DNA of 64,000 bases from Orobanche coerulescens (Eukaryota; Streptophyta; Magnoliopsida; Lamiales; Orobanchaceae), in NCBI GenBank assembly GCA_033398695.1, contig CM065801.1:102913170-102977169 (forward strand), given 5' to 3'. Each line of letters opens with the position of its first letter. Position 1 is the stretch's first letter. The notes below the pieces were generated by a model. The model worked only from the letters and a program-made list of their open reading frames with translations, did no database searches and was not told the origin of the DNA. Shown here in pieces: positions 22,201 through 34,702 of this stretch. Made by a program: the position numbers and the translations under genes.

Positions 22201-22664
22201 AATCTTACGCAGACGTACGTCGTCGCCCATTGGAGTTCAGTACTGGAGACAACGTACTTTTGAAGGTTTCTCCTACTCGGGGAATCTTTCGTTTCGGAAG
22301 GAAAGGAAAGCTGAGTCCGAGATATATCGGACCATTTGAGATGCTTGAGAGAGTTGGGGAGTTGGCATACCGACTGGCATTGCCGCCGTCATTGTGCCAT
22401 GTTCATAACGTGTTCCACGTATCCCGGTTACGGAAGTATATACCAGATCCCAGTCATATCATTGATTTCGGTGAGATCGAAGTCGCGCAGGATGGGACGT
22501 TTGAAGAAAGACCGGTCAAGATACTCGAGAGTCGAGTTAAGCAGTTGAGGAACAAACCAATCGTTTTGCTCAAAGTTCAATGGTCACGTCACGGAATGGA
22601 AGAAGCCACATGGGAAACGGAAACTGGTATGAAGTCCAGATATCCCGAGTTATTTTCGTCTTGA
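19291..22664 (+). pseudogene. GyA pol: protease, RT, RNase H, integrase and chromodomain-like tail, broken
   Basis: Order of domains: protease LFDTGATHSF (about 19340-19370); RT from [11 protein letters not shown] (19895) to [11 protein letters not shown] with FIDD at about 20327-20338; RNase H with YSDAS (20770) and [10 protein letters not shown] (20957); integrase with an H-H-C-C part (KCLNCQQVK near 21520), WEDISMEF, VSDQDGRF and SERTIQTVEDM; then a tail LPKV-type segment ending YPELF at 22664, which is chromodomain-like. Damage: compensating frameshifts at about 19665-19740, a scrambled or deleted stretch of RT at 20000-20230 (the part normally carrying the first catalytic Asp region), TGA at 20498-20500 (CGA expected), stops at 21158-21160 and near 21172, and a broken stretch near 21330. 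The last 1.3 kb (21345-22664, 439 codons) is open and is the best-preserved integrase of the window. Confidence 0.93.
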
Positions 22665-22699
22665 GTTTCGGGACGAAACTCCTTTTTAGTAGGAGAGTA
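22665..22699 (+). other. GyA polypurine tract region
   Basis: 'tttcgggacgaaact' followed by a purine-rich 'agtaggagagta' directly before TGTAATATCC. Usual place of second-strand priming. Confidence 0.8.
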
Positions 22700-24700
22700 T
22701 GTAATATCCGGATTTATTACTGTGTATTTTACCTGTATTCGAACCCTGTATTATTCAGAATTATAATCGTGATGATTGGAGTATGATATTTCTTACGTTG
22801 ATATCTTTGTACATAAGTATAGCAACATGCAAAATTTCTCATGCAAACTCGTGATAGCGCACGCTAAGAATGTAGCTTAACGCGCGCTATCGAGCTACTA
22901 CTAGCGCACGCTATGTATGTAGAAGTTGCGTGCGCTAAGCACTCAATTATTGAGCGGGACGGCTAGCACATGCGCCAGCCGGGACACGGGTCCGGATAAG
23001 ATTCCCGCGGACGAACCTGGACAGTTTTGAAGTCAACTCTTATTAGCGCGCGCTAAGGAATGCTTAGTAGCGTGCGCTAATTAGCTAAAGTGCAGAATAT
23101 TATAAATGAGACAGCAACCCATTTTGGCTTACATTTCATTCGTCCATTCTTCATTCTTGAGAGGCCAGAGAGCTATAATAATCCTTCTACACACTTAGAA
23201 CACATCTTATTGATCCTCGTATATTGGTTATCACTTGTGAGTGATCATTGAAGTGGAATAGCACCTTGGAGTGGCATACAACCAACTGGAGTCAGATTCT
23301 ACCTTACGGTTCAGTGATGTTCGTCATATTAAGGTATGTTCAACCTATCTCCAGACTTAGAGTTGGATTCTAAAGAATTAGCTGATCATGTTAACAAGAT
23401 ATTGATTTTTCATTAGTGAATTATTCAACATGCATCATGTTTGGAATATAGAGATGGTTATGCCTCAAGTACCTTGATTATGAACATCATGATTCGAATC
23501 TTATTACAATGAACAAGTAGAGGAAGCTTCTATCATTGGTAATCCAAATCTAGTAGATGACTTCATAGCAATCATGGACTTGACTTTAACATCATTATTG
23601 TTAGATGAATCTAAGGGATTAATCATGGAAGGATTTATCTAGTATAGATGGAATGTTAAACAACTACAGTATGATAATTTTGATTGATATAAAGGTTTCG
23701 ATATCAACCGTTAAGCCTTTCGAATTGTCGTATGAAGATTGTAGTCTAAATGGGAGATGGTTTCATAATAGTATACATATCCTTGAATCCGAAGTTGTTG
23801 TTATCCGTTAGATCATTCATAGCTGAATGAACATGATATTCATGGAGGTAACATGAACTAACACTGAGGATTTCATTTGGTTTGATCATGTTTAGGTCCA
23901 TCTACTGCCCAGCAGTAAACTGCCATGCACAGATAGCACACGCTAAGCTATGTAGATTAACGTGCGCTATCGAGCACGAGTTAGCGTACGCTACGTTTGG
24001 TACGTAACGTACGCTAGACCATCAGACGAGTCAGTCGACTGATCAGTGAAGTAATGACCATGCATAGTTAGCGTACGCTAGGCTTTGTTGTTTGTGTGTG
24101 CTATCGAGCAGACTTAATGCACGCTACACAGAGTACTTAGCGTGCGCTAAGCAGTTCAGGCAGATTGCATTTTATGAACTTTTGGCCGTAAATCGAATTG
24201 TTAAACATTCGTACGACATGAGATAAATCCTATATCATTTCTTTTGTTAAGGTTTGATCTTGTTACGTGATTAATTGAGGAGGACGACCTTCGAGTGTTT
24301 GTTTTCGTGGAAGTATTGTTCTTATCTTCAAATCGAGGCAAGTACCTTAATTGTTTTATGTATTGATGTTATACATATTGTCGTGCATGTATGTCGTTGT
24401 TGTATGTCCACCTCGTGTTGGTCCGACGGGATCATCGGGGGATCTATGCTAGCGTGCGCTGGATCATCGAACGGGTTTTTCCACCACGGGTTGGTCTGAC
24501 GGGATCATCGTGGGTTCTAGGCAGTGAACGCTGGATCGTCGGAATTACCATGTGTATGTTATGATATCATGTTGTGATTATCAGTTGTGTATGTTATGTT
24601 TGAGTTTCTCGCAGGAGAAGACTCGTTTGACATTTTATCATTTACGTTATTATTATTATTCTGCGTGTGACGTTGAATAATATGTTGTGGTACTTGTACT
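22700..24700 (+). repeat. GyA 3' LTR, part 1
   Basis: Matches 6456-8456 of the 5' LTR, including both palindrome arrays and the donor-like AAG|GTATGT (GT at 23334). It is interrupted after GTACT (24696-24700) by GyC, just upstream of the hairpin module. Confidence 0.95.
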
Positions 24701-25051
24701 TGTAACACCCCAATTCACAACTGGGACATTACACGCCGTAGAACCCTCGTGAGGTCTACCAGGCTAACGCATGACATATAAACCACAATGTAATCCCGAA
24801 TGATGCACTCAAAAGTAAATAAGGTCGTGGCCTCGGCCAAAACATTTTTAACGTAATACATGAACAGAAGCTAAATACCGATTTATTGCCCACGCAGGGG
24901 ACTTAAACCAAGTTTCAAAATAGACAGTCTAACTTCAATACTCGACCATGCAATGACAAAACATAAAAAAAATGCAAACTCGAGCCACATCAATAAGCCA
25001 GCCCATCCTTTGCGTGCGTGTCCCGTGCGTGCTCCTCAGCCCTCCCGGTAC

Positions 25052-25093
25052 CTGAAATGCATAAGATGCATTTCCCCCATTTAAGGGGTTAGC
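25052..25093 (-). promoter_or_regulatory. Branch-point/tandem-hairpin/3' splice-site-like module, GyC 3' LTR
   Basis: On the minus strand: GCTAAC, CCCC-loop-GGGG, then GAAATGC, 7 nt, GCATTTC (extendable to 9 bp with a 3-nt loop), then AG. The 5' LTR copy is at 32213-32254. A donor-like GAG|GTAAGA lies in the 5' LTR with GT at 33076-33077. Confidence 0.55.
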
Positions 25094-25261
25094 ATTCGAA
25101 TAGCTAGTGCAAGTACACAATTACACAACATTATATACAAAAACGGTTTTACGAAATCATCTCAATCAGAAATCATTTGCCATAAATATTCCGGAATACT
25201 ACATTGGCAATCAAATCAGTTTCAATCATCACGATATCACAAAATCACAACTGGTATCCCG

Positions 25262-25475
25262 TGGCCGTACCCCTTAGTATCGACCCCCAGACATCCCGTC
25301 GAACACTCCGGGTGGGATACCACTTCCGCGGCCGTACCCCTTAGTATCGACCCCGGACATCCCGCCGACACCCGGTGGAAGTTCAATCACACACGCACCC
25401 AAGTCCACTTCCGCGGCCGTACCCCTTAGTATCGACCCCCAGACATCCCGTCGGACACTCCGGGTGGAAGGAACA
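25262..25475 (-). repeat. GyC LTR tandem repeat, three units of ~65-85 bp
   Basis: Each unit has GGCCGTACCCCTTAGTATCG followed by 'acatcccgtcg' and 'cactccgggtgg'. Starts are near 25264, 25330 and 25415. The other LTR has the same three units at about 32421-32637. Confidence 0.9.
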
Positions 25476-26114
25476 CAACTCACGCACCCAAAAATCACCA
25501 TTCATCATTCATTTCGAAAATCACCACATACATAACGGAATGTAATACATGTACTTGCCTTGAACACGATGAAGCAAGGGAAACAACGAAGGAATAGGTT
25601 TTGGTCCGAATAATCCTCCCAAATTCGATCCTAACACAATAACGGTATACAACAAGTCTCAATAATGCGGAAAGGTAAGAATTAATCCTAGTTCTACCCG
25701 TTGGGACAATTCATCGGACACCAAGAGTGCATAAGGAAATGAAATCGGTCAACGATGTAACAACGGGATTTCATTCCAACCAATAACAATAAAACCAAAG
25801 GTCACGTGAATACTATCAAAATCTAATAACAACATCGGTTAATTCGAATCAAAACACAAGATCACCACCAAACCCTCCCCAAAAACATACTAGGGTTAAA
25901 GGAGTTTTTACCTCTTGAAGATTCAAGCCCTATAATCCGAAGAACACGTGCTAGATCCACAATCCGAGCTACACGATCGAAGGAAGATGAAGAAAAACAC
26001 ACAACCAAATGGTAGATGGAGAAAATCCCCTTGTCAACCCTCTCTCTCTCGGAAGGAAGGAAGAAATGAACTGCATCCGCTGAAAAAAAACGCTGATATA
26101 GCGCTGACCGCATT

Positions 26115-26452
26115 GTGTGCCGCGGCTCAGATAAACTGTGCCGCGGCACAGGGCCAAAAATTGCGCCCAGTGATCGGCTGACCGCTCGTTGTGCCGCGGC
26201 TCATTCGAAGTGTGCCGCGGCTCAGACTCGGCATGTGCCGCGGCCCTTCCGGGATCGTGCCACGGCACGCGCATGCAGAGGTTTTGGCCGGCAAGTGCCA
26301 CACGGTGTGCATGGCGGACAAGTGTGTCGCGGCACTGACTCGGCTATGTGCCGCGGCGCACAACCCTTGTGCCGCGGCACACGGTACAGCCTGCTCGGCC
26401 AACAACTGGGTGATGTGTGTTCCGCGGTGCACAATCCTTGTGCCGCGGCCCA
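26115..26452 (-). repeat. GyC LTR array of GTGCCGCGGCAC-type palindromes
   Basis: Ten or more CCGCGG-centred copies with some mutated ones (TGCCACGGCAC, TCCGCGGTGC). On the minus strand a TATA-like CTATATCAGC follows the array closely (about 26090-26103). The 5' LTR copy is 33290-33632. Confidence 0.92.
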
Positions 26453-26947
26453 CACCCCCCCTCGGGTCCCAAAATGACGAAAAATGATCCGGAAAGAGAA
26501 TAAAAGCAATAGGAATCGATATTTGGGCAACAATAACACGAAATGGAAGTACGGAACCCCAAAACGATCTGAGGTACACAACCAAAGTCGAACAAGGAAC
26601 AAATTCCCTAAATTTCTAGGAAATTACAAAAACGGCCCAAGCATCCGAAAATCACGACACAACGTCGGATTAACAATCTGAAACTCACAACATGCTCTAC
26701 TCAATCATACGAACTCATAGAAGTAAGAAAATGACGAAATCAAACGAGTTTAACGAGAATCGAATACACATGAGACAAAATATAACACAAGATGAAATTA
26801 AGTAAAAACATCATCGAGACCCGTCTAAGCGGAGAAACTCCAAGAACAAAATAGGTTCAGAATTACAAAACAGTGCCAAGCGAGTTATCCGAAACGAATA
26901 TACACTAAAAATAGAAATTACTAAAAATAGAAAACACGGATATTACA

Positions 26948-26982
26948 TTATGTCCCCCTAAAAATAAGCTTCGTCCCGAAAC
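26948..26982 (-). other. GyC polypurine tract region
   Basis: On the minus strand a purine-rich TTTTTAGGGGGACATAA leads into TGTAATATCC of the LTR; 'tttcgggacgaagct' precedes it. Confidence 0.85.
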
Positions 26983-29900
26983 TTACAACACGAATAGCTC
27001 GGGGTATCTCGACCTCATACTCTCCTCCGTTTCCCACGTGGCTTCCTCGGATCCATGCCTCGACCACTGCACTTTGACCAAAGGAATGGTTTTGTGCCTG
27101 AGTTGCTTCACTCGACGCTCTAAGATCTGAATCGGCCTCTCCTCGAAGGTAATGTCGGGTCCCAACTCGATCTCTCCAAAATCAATAATATGGCTAGGGT
27201 CCGATACGTACTTCCTAAGCTGGGAAACATGAAATACGTTATGCACGTGGCTCAGGGACGGCGGCAAGCCTAACTGATACGCAAGCTCTCCAACTCTATC
27301 TAAAATATCGAACAGTCCAATAAATCTCGGACTAAGTTTACCCTTCCGACCGAAGCGGTAAACTCCCCGTGTCGGCGATACCTTAAGCAACACATGGTTT
27401 CCTACCTCAAACTCCAACGACCGGCGATGTGTATCGGCATAAGACTTCTGCCGACTCTGGGCCGTCAATAATCTATCGCGAATCAGGCCAACCTTCTCTC
27501 TCGTCTCAACTATCATGTCGGGCTCGGTACCAATCAGCTCGGACGCATCGTTCCAACACAACGGCGATCTACACCTTCTCCCATATAATGCCTCAAATGG
27601 TGCCATTTTAATCGAGGCGTGCCAACTATTGCTGTACGTGAACTCGATTAACGGCAAATGCGACTCCCAATCATCCCTCCAATCTAAGGCACAGGCCCTC
27701 AACATATCCTCCAACGTCTGGATCGTCCGCTCGATCGTCCGTCGCCCGAGGGTGGTAAGACGATCGAGTCTCAACTCAGTCCCCAAAGCTCGATGAACGG
27801 CCTGCCAAAAATGTGATATGAATCGGCCATCACGATCCGAAACAATACTCTTAGGGGTCCCATGTAATCTCACGATTTCCGCAACAAACACTCGTGCAAG
27901 CCTCTCCGGCCCCCAAGTGTCCTTAATACTTAGAAAATGAGCTGATTTGGTTAGTCGATCAACAACGACCCAAATCATGTTCATTCCCGTCCGAGTCTTA
28001 GGCATACCGGTAATGAAATCCATAGAAATATCCTCCCATTTCCACTCCGGGATAGGAAGTGGTCGTAACAGCCCCGCGGGTCGCTGATGCCCGATCTTAA
28101 CCTTCTGACAGGTCAGACACCTCGACACAAACTCGCTAACGTCTGTCTTCAAATTACTCCACCAGTAGTTGCTCCTCACATCCTTGTACATTTTACTCGT
28201 ACCAGGATGTATGGAGTAAGGTGTAGCATGAGCTTCACTCAAGATCTTCTGTCTCAGCTAAATATCACTCGGTACGCAAAGTCTGCCGCGAAACCTCAGA
28301 ACGCCATCATCCTGAACCACAAACCCAGGGGCTTTCCCCTTCCTCACATCCTCCCTCAACTGGACCAAACACAGATCATCATACTGTTTCGCCTTGATAT
28401 CATCAGTCAAGGACGAAGTGATCTCTAACGCACATAACTGGCCCTGAACTCTCTGAACCCAAACCTCAATATTCTGACGGATGAAAACTCGCTGGATCCT
28501 ACTCTGCGGTGTAAGTACCTCTAACATCTGCAAAGCCACCGCTGGCTCAACGCATCAGCCACTACGTTGGCCTTACCCGGATGGTAAAGTATCTCGAGGT
28601 CGTAATCTTTAATTAGCTCTAACCACCTACGCTGCCTCATGTTCAACTCTTTCTGGCTGAAGATGTACTTCAGGCTCTTGTGGTCCGTAAAAATCTTACA
28701 CGACGACCCATAGAGATAATGCCTCCATATCTTTAAGGCGAAAACGACCGCAACTAACTCCAAATCATGCGTGGGATAATTTACCTCGTAAGGTTTCAAT
28801 TGGCGGGACGCATAAGCAATCACTCTGTCTCTCTGCATTAAAACACATCCTAGACCAAGGCCCGAAGCATCACTATACACTACGAAATCCTCGTTCCCCT
28901 GAGACAATGCTAAAATGGGTGCGGTAGTCAGACGTCTCTTTAACTCGTCAAAGCTGTCCTGCCTGTCTGCAGTCCACTCGAATTTCTGAGTTTTCTGGAG
29001 CAACTGAGTGAGTGGTCTAGCGATCTTGGAAAATCCCTCAACGAATCTACGGTAATAGCCGGCAAGACCCAGAAAACTTCTCACCTCCTTCACATTCTTA
29101 GGCGGCTCCCAAGCCATCACTGCCTCTATCTTCTGCGGATCTACCCGAACTCCCTCTGCTGAAATCACATGCCCGAGGAATGTCACTTCCTCGAGCCAAA
29201 ACTCACGCTTAGAGAACTTCGCGTACAACTGCTCAGCCCTCAAAGTGTCTAATACAATCCGGAGATGTAAGGCGTGCTCCTCCCGACTCCGTGAATAGAT
29301 AAGAATGTCGTCGATAAAAACGACTACGAATTTGTCCAGATACTCAATAAAAACCTTGTTCATCAACTGCATGAACACTGCTGGGGCATTGGTTAGCCCG
29401 AAAGGCATAACCACAAACTCGTAATGGCCATATCTCGTCCGAAAGGTAGCTTTCGGAATATCGACGTCCCGAATCCTCAACTGGTAGTAGCCCGATCGCA
29501 AATCAATCTTCGAAAAGACTGTCGCCCCCTGAAGCTGATCAAACAAATCATCAATCCTGGGCAAAGGGTATTTATTTTTGATGGTCAGCTTGTTTAATTC
29601 TCGATAATCGATGCATAAACGAAGCGACCCATCTTTATTCTTAACGAAAAGTACGGGCGCACCCCAAGGCGATGCGCTCGGTCGAATATACCCTTTATCT
29701 AACAATTCTCCCAACTGGTTCTTCAACTCTAACATCTCCGACGGTGCCATACGGTATGGTGCTCGAGAAATAGGGGCTGCATTCGGCTCAAGATCGATAG
29801 GGAACTCCACCTCTCGCTGCGGTGGTAACCGCGGCAAGTCGTCTGGTAAAACATCGGGATACTCACTAACCACTGGAATTGACGACATGTCAACTCCACC

Positions 29901-30362
29901 ATCTTCCGCCTTCAGAGCATAACACCAGTAGCCGACACAACCCTGGTTCAGAAGTTTCATCGCCTTCAAGGCGCTAATCACGCTCCCCGATCTACCCGGC
30001 TTACAGCCGACGAGAGTATGCTCGGTGCCATCCTCGGCCACGATCGAGATAGTACGAGTCCGATAGTTCATGATAGCACCGTGACGCTCTAACCAATCGT
30101 CCCCGAGGATTAAATCCTCACCCTTGAGGTCGATAACAATGAGGTTCGAGGGCCAGTCTCGGCTCCCGATCCTCACGGGGCAATCCCTAACTTCCCGGTC
30201 CCCAACCATACGATCCCCGCTAGGCGTACCCACCACAAATGGTTCACACTCAAACAAGTAGTTAAAGCCAATACGATTCACACAATCCGATGCAATAAAG
30301 GAATGGGTAGCACCCGAATCAAAAAGCACGGAAACTGGATGAGTAAGGATCTGAGTGGTACC
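26983..30362 (-). pseudogene. GyC pol: protease, RT, RNase H, integrase and chromodomain-like tail, few lesions
   Basis: From right to left: protease [10 protein letters not shown] (about 30320); RT with [15 protein letters not shown] [36 protein letters not shown] and FIDD (about 29310-29321); RNase H with YSDASGLG and [10 protein letters not shown]; integrase with H-H-C-C (CLTCQKVK), WEDISMDF, VSDRDGRF and ERTIQTLEDM; and a tail ending YPELFVL at 26983 with the chromodomain-like KVQWSRHGSEEATWE. One 602-codon open stretch (28521-30329) holds all of protease, RT and RNase H. Lesions: TGA at the gag/protease border (30363-30365), a frameshift near 28540, TAG at 28258-28260, and a short out-of-frame patch near 27745-27775 in the integrase core. 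It is the least damaged pol of the window. Confidence 0.94.
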
Positions 30363-31598
30363 TCACGCCACCGGAATGTCCGCCTCCTCCATGCGCCTCA
30401 TCTGGTACAATCGGGGGTGAACTGAACCCGAACTCGAGGCTGCGCGGCGATCCGGCTGTCCCCGACCTCTACCGCGACCCGAACCCTGCGGAACCTGAGT
30501 AGCTGGAGTATTGTGATCCCTCTGATCGGTAGTGGTAGTCGGAACTCTAGCGGCCCTGGTGGCTCTCTCACAATGAGTCACCCGATGCCCGGTCTGCCCG
30601 CAAGTGTAGCAAGTAACTGGAGGAAAAGGACAATCCTTCATCAAATGCTCATATTGGTTGCAGTTAAAACAAACGCTGCCACCAGAAGCAACGGACTGAA
30701 CTGAACGGTTACTCTGAGATCCACCGGCCTGATGGAACGGCCTCTTCCCCGGTATGGGAGCAGAACGAGACCTCGAAAACTGACCACCCTTCCCGGTCGA
30801 GATTCCACCAGTAGTTTTCTTCTTCTTAGCTTCCGAAACGGACTCTGATTCCGGAACCGCCATCTCGATCGCTAGGGCACGATCCTGGTATTCCTTCAAA
30901 GTGGCACACATGAGCGGTGCCATACTCTGCCTAATATGCGGCTTCATTCGCATATTGAAGTAACGGATTTTATCAGCCTCCGTTCTTACTTGATCTCTTA
31001 CAAAACCCAACTGCTGATTGTAAGAAATGATGGCCTGAGAAATTGGCACATCCTGAGGTGTAGCGGTGAAGAATTCCACAATTCTGCGCTCCTTGACTGG
31101 CGGCGGACAATACTCTGCTTCCATAGCAGCCTTGAATTCCTCCCAAGTAGCTCGACGGTCTCTGGGCACAACGGCCTCCCACCATTCCGCAGCTTCCTTA
31201 TCCAGGAGGTACTGGGCAATATGTACCAGCCTGTCTTCAGGACAAGCTACGGCATCAAAGGTCCTGGACAACTGAAAGAGCCAATTCTCCCAACCGAGGG
31301 AGTCAGAGGATCCGGAGAAACGAGGAGGGTGCATCTTAGTCACCGTCTGAAGCCACTTACTAGCCTCCTCTTCCGGTGTTGGGGGCGGATTCTGGCGTCC
31401 ACCCTGAGCTATCTGAGTAAGTTAGGCTACCAACTGCTGAAGTACGGCAGTAGCCCCGGCGTCGGCATTATTACCCGACGGCACTGAGTGAGAGGCTGAG
31501 TCCGCAGAGGACTGAGAAAGTGAGCCCTCCTCATTATCAGCACCCCGACCACGGCCTCGGCCGCGTCCCCTAGCCGGTCTACCACGACCTCTCAACAT
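30363..31598 (-). pseudogene. GyC gag with two zinc knuckles, one nonsense codon
   Basis: The start is the ATG at 31596-31598 (MLRGRGRPARGRG), chosen by its likeness to the GyA gag start. The Arg-Gly-rich N-terminus is followed by an in-frame TAA at 31422-31424 (Gln expected), then the gag core from about 31343 (MHPPRFSGSSDSLGWENWL, EAAEWWEAVVP, MRMKPHIRQSMAPLMC) and two knuckles: CFNCNQYEHLMKDC (the Gly before His is Glu) and CYTCGQTGHRVTHC (about 30560-30680). A second GRGRGRGQ run precedes protease. Frame is constant from the ATG to 28521. Confidence 0.93.
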
Positions 31599-31861
31599 AC
31601 TGAAGGAAAAAAATAAGAAAAGAACAAGATCAGAAAGATTCACAATTCACAAAGTTGGTAACACAAGTCACGATTCCGAACAGCGCAAGAAAACGAATTA
31701 CAGAAATATAAGAGTTCGAGGAGACTTACAGCCACGGGTCGCACGAAAAGACGGTAGCATGATGATATTAGCCTCAACGACTGACTCTAATGACGCAACC
31801 GATGCACTCCAAAATTCACCGACAGCCTAGGTATTCAAAACCTAAGCTCTGATACCATAAA
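31599..31861 (-). other. GyC leader and primer binding site
   Basis: On the minus strand TGGTATCAGAGC (31846-31857) follows the LTR by four bases. The leader 'cttaggttttgaatacctaggctgtcggt' resembles that of GyB. Confidence 0.9.
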
Positions 31862-34108
31862 TGTAGCACCCCAATTCACAACTGGGACATTACACGCCGT
31901 AGAACCCTCGTGAGGTCTACCAGGCTAACGCATGACATATAAACCACAATGTAATCCCGAATGATGCACTCAAAAGTAAATAAGGCTGTGGCCTCGGCCA
32001 AAACATTTTTAACGTAATACATGAACAGAAGTTAAATACCAATTTATTGCCCACGCAGGGGACTTAAACCAAGTTTCAAAATAGACAGTCTAACTTCAAT
32101 ACTCGACCATGCAATGACAAAACATAAAAAAAATGCAAACTCGAGCCACATCATCAAGCCAGCCCATCCTTTGCGTGCGTGTCCCGTGCCTGCTCCTCAG
32201 CCCTCCCGGTACCTGAAATGCATAAGATGCATTTCCCCCATTTAAGGGGTTAGCATTCGAATAGCTAGTGCAAGTACACAATTACACAACATTATATACA
32301 AAAACGGTTTTACAAAATCATCTCAATCAGAAATCATTTGCCATAAATATTCCGGAATACTACATTGGCAATCAAATCAGTTTCCAATCATCACGATATC
32401 ACAAAATCACAACTGGTATCCCGTGGCCGTACCCCTTAGTATCGACCCCAAGACATCCCGTCGAACGCTCCGGGTGGGAAACCACTTCCGCGGTCGTACC
32501 CCTTAGTATCGACCCCCAGACATCCCGTCGGACACTCCGGGTGGAAGTTCAATCACACACGCACCCAAGTCCACTTCCGCGGCCGTACCCCTTAGTATCG
32601 ACCCCCAGACATCCCGTCGGACACTCCGGGTGGAAGGAACACAACTCACGCACCCAAAAATCACCATTCATAATTTATTTCGAAAATCACCACATACATA
32701 ACGGAATGTAATACATGTACTTGCCTTGAACACGATGAAGCAAGGGAAACAACGAAGGAATATGTTTTGGTCCGAACAATCCTCCCAAATTCGATCCTAA
32801 CACAATAACGGTATACAACAAGTCTCAATAATGCGGAAAGGTAAGAATTAATCCTAGTTCTACCCGTTGGGACAATTCATCGGACACCAAGAGTGCATAA
32901 GGAAATGAAATCGGTCAACGGTGTAACAACGGGATTTCATCCTAACCAATAACAAGAAAACCAAGGGTCACGTGAATACTATCAAAATCTAATAACAACA
33001 TCGGTTAATTCGAATCAAAACACAAGATCACCACCAAACCCTCCCCAAAAACATACTAGGGTTAAAGGAGTTCTTACCTCTTGAAGATTCAAGCCCTATA
33101 ATCCGAAGAACACGTGCTAGATCCACAATCCGAGCTACACGATCGAAGGAAGATGAAGAAAAACACACAACCAAATGGTAGATGGAGAAAATCCCCCTCT
33201 CAACCCTCTCTCTCTCGCGTACGGTGGAAGGAAGGAAGAAATGAACTGCATCCGCTGAAAAAAAACGCTGATATAGCGCTGACCGCATTGTGTGCCGCGG
33301 CTCAGATAAACTGTGCCGCGGCACAGGGCCAAAAATTGCGCCCAGTGATCGGCTGACCGCTCGTTGTGCCGCGGCTCATTCGAAGTGTGCCGCGGCTCAG
33401 ACTCGGCATGTGCCGCGGCCCTACCGGACTGTGCCGCGGCACTCGGTACAGTAGGTTTTGGCCGGCAAGTGCCACACGGGTGTGCCGCGGCCCGGACAAG
33501 TGTGCCGCGGCACTGACTCGGCTATGTGCCGTGGCGCACAATCCTTGTGCCGCGGCACACGGTACAGCCTGCTCGGCCAACAACTGGGTGATGTGTGTGC
33601 CGCGGCGCACAATCCTTGTGCTGCGGCCCACACCCCCCCTCGGGTCCCAAAATGACGAAAAATGATCCGGAAAGAGAATAAAAGCAATAGGAATCGATAT
33701 TTGGGCAACAATAACACGAAATGGAAGTACGGAACCCCAAAACGATCTGAGGTACACAACCAAAGTCGAACAAGGAACAAATTCCCTAAATTTTTAGGAA
33801 ATTACATTAACGGACCAAGCATCCTAAAATCACGACACAACGTCGGATTAACAATCTGAAACTCACAACATGCTCTACTCAATCATACGAACTCATAGAA
33901 GTAAGAAAATGACGAAATCAAACGAGTTTAATGAGACAAAATATAACACAAGATGAAATTACGTAAAAACATCATCGAGACCCGTCTAAGCGGAGAAACT
34001 CCAAGAACAAAATAGGTTCAGAATTCCAAAACAGTGCCAAGCGAGTTATCCGAAACGAATATACACTAAAAATAGAAATTACTAAAAATAGAAAACACGA
34101 ATATGACA
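31862..34108 (-). repeat. GyC 5' LTR (right copy)
   Basis: 2247 bp, the same length as the left copy. It holds the splice-like module (32213-32254), tandem repeats (32421-32637) and a CCGCGG array (33290-33632). Confidence 0.95.
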
Positions 34109-34113
34109 GTACT

Positions 34114-34497
34114 AGCATCGTTGTGCTAACCCCTTCGGGGGTGAACATTTGGTTTATGTTCAGGATCCAGGAGAGCGGGAAAACAACCACTGGAGCTGCA
34201 TGACGACGAGGGTGCAGAGTGATGTTCCGGCCGGGTTTATTTGTCTGTTGTTTATTGGTTATTTCAATAAGTACTCGAGTACGAAGTCATTTATGATGAA
34301 ATTGAATTTGGTGATGTATTATTAAGTTCCTGTTGAACAATTGCACTTTCAGTATTTGGTGAGAACTGTTGTATCTTAATTCTGATATTTCCATTCGTTA
34401 GTATTTCTTAATGTCTGTTCAATTCTCCAGCCTTGTAAATCCTTATGTAAAGGATTTACGGCGCTGTAATATTCCTGAATATATTGGGGATGTTATA
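34114..34497 (+). repeat. GyA 3' LTR, part 2
   Basis: Resumes at AGCATCG and matches 8457-8840. The hairpin/acceptor module is at 34125-34163. The end is TGTTATA instead of TGTTACA. GTTTC (34498-34502) is the second copy of the target duplication. Confidence 0.95.
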
Positions 34498-34502
34498 GTT
34501 TC

Positions 34503-34702
34503 AAGGGGCGGTCCCGACAGATAGTGAACAACAGTGCACGATGCATGTCATTGTGCGGCTCCTAGAATGCTTCAGAGCAGAAGATACTTGTAGGATACTT
34601 GTATGATATTCAAGACCCTGATATCAAATGAAATCTCATTTTTGAATCCTCATTTGAACCTTTTGGAATAATTGTATTAGTAAGAAAATCAAGGGGTCAA
34701 AC
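34503..34702 (+). repeat. H part 2: decayed Tekay-like LTR
   Basis: 200 bp of host sequence between the insertions GyA and CoD. It continues 'ggtttc' at 6455 and ends in CAAAC, the target duplication of CoD. No gene is seen. Confidence 0.7.

Larger units (their letters stand above)
24701..26947 (-). repeat. GyC 3' LTR (left copy)
   Basis: TGTAACACCC...GATATTACA, 2247 bp. It contains the hairpin/acceptor module (25052-25093), tandem repeats (25262-25475) and a CCGCGG array (26115-26452). The U3 end (about 26480-26947) is AT-rich and otherwise featureless. Confidence 0.95.
24701..34108 (-). mobile_element. GyC: Tekay/Del-type Gypsy element, minus strand, in the GyA 3' LTR
   Basis: Target duplication GTACT is exact (24696-24700 and 34109-34113). 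LTRs are 24701-26947 (3') and 31862-34108 (5'), both 2247 bp. Gag-pol runs from 31598 to 26983. The outer end of the 5' LTR has TGACA where TTACA is expected. Confidence 0.96.
6456..34497 (+). mobile_element. GyA: Tekay/Del-type Gypsy element, nearly complete but dead
   Basis: Bounded by TGTAATATCC and TGTTATA and flanked by the 5-bp duplication GTTTC (6451-6455 and 34498-34502). Removing two insertions (GyB in the leader and GyC in the 3' LTR) leaves about 9.7 kb with LTR, iMet-type PBS, gag-pol, PPT and LTR. The reconstructed 3' LTR (2001 + 384 bp) has the same 2385-bp length as the 5' LTR. Confidence 0.95.
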
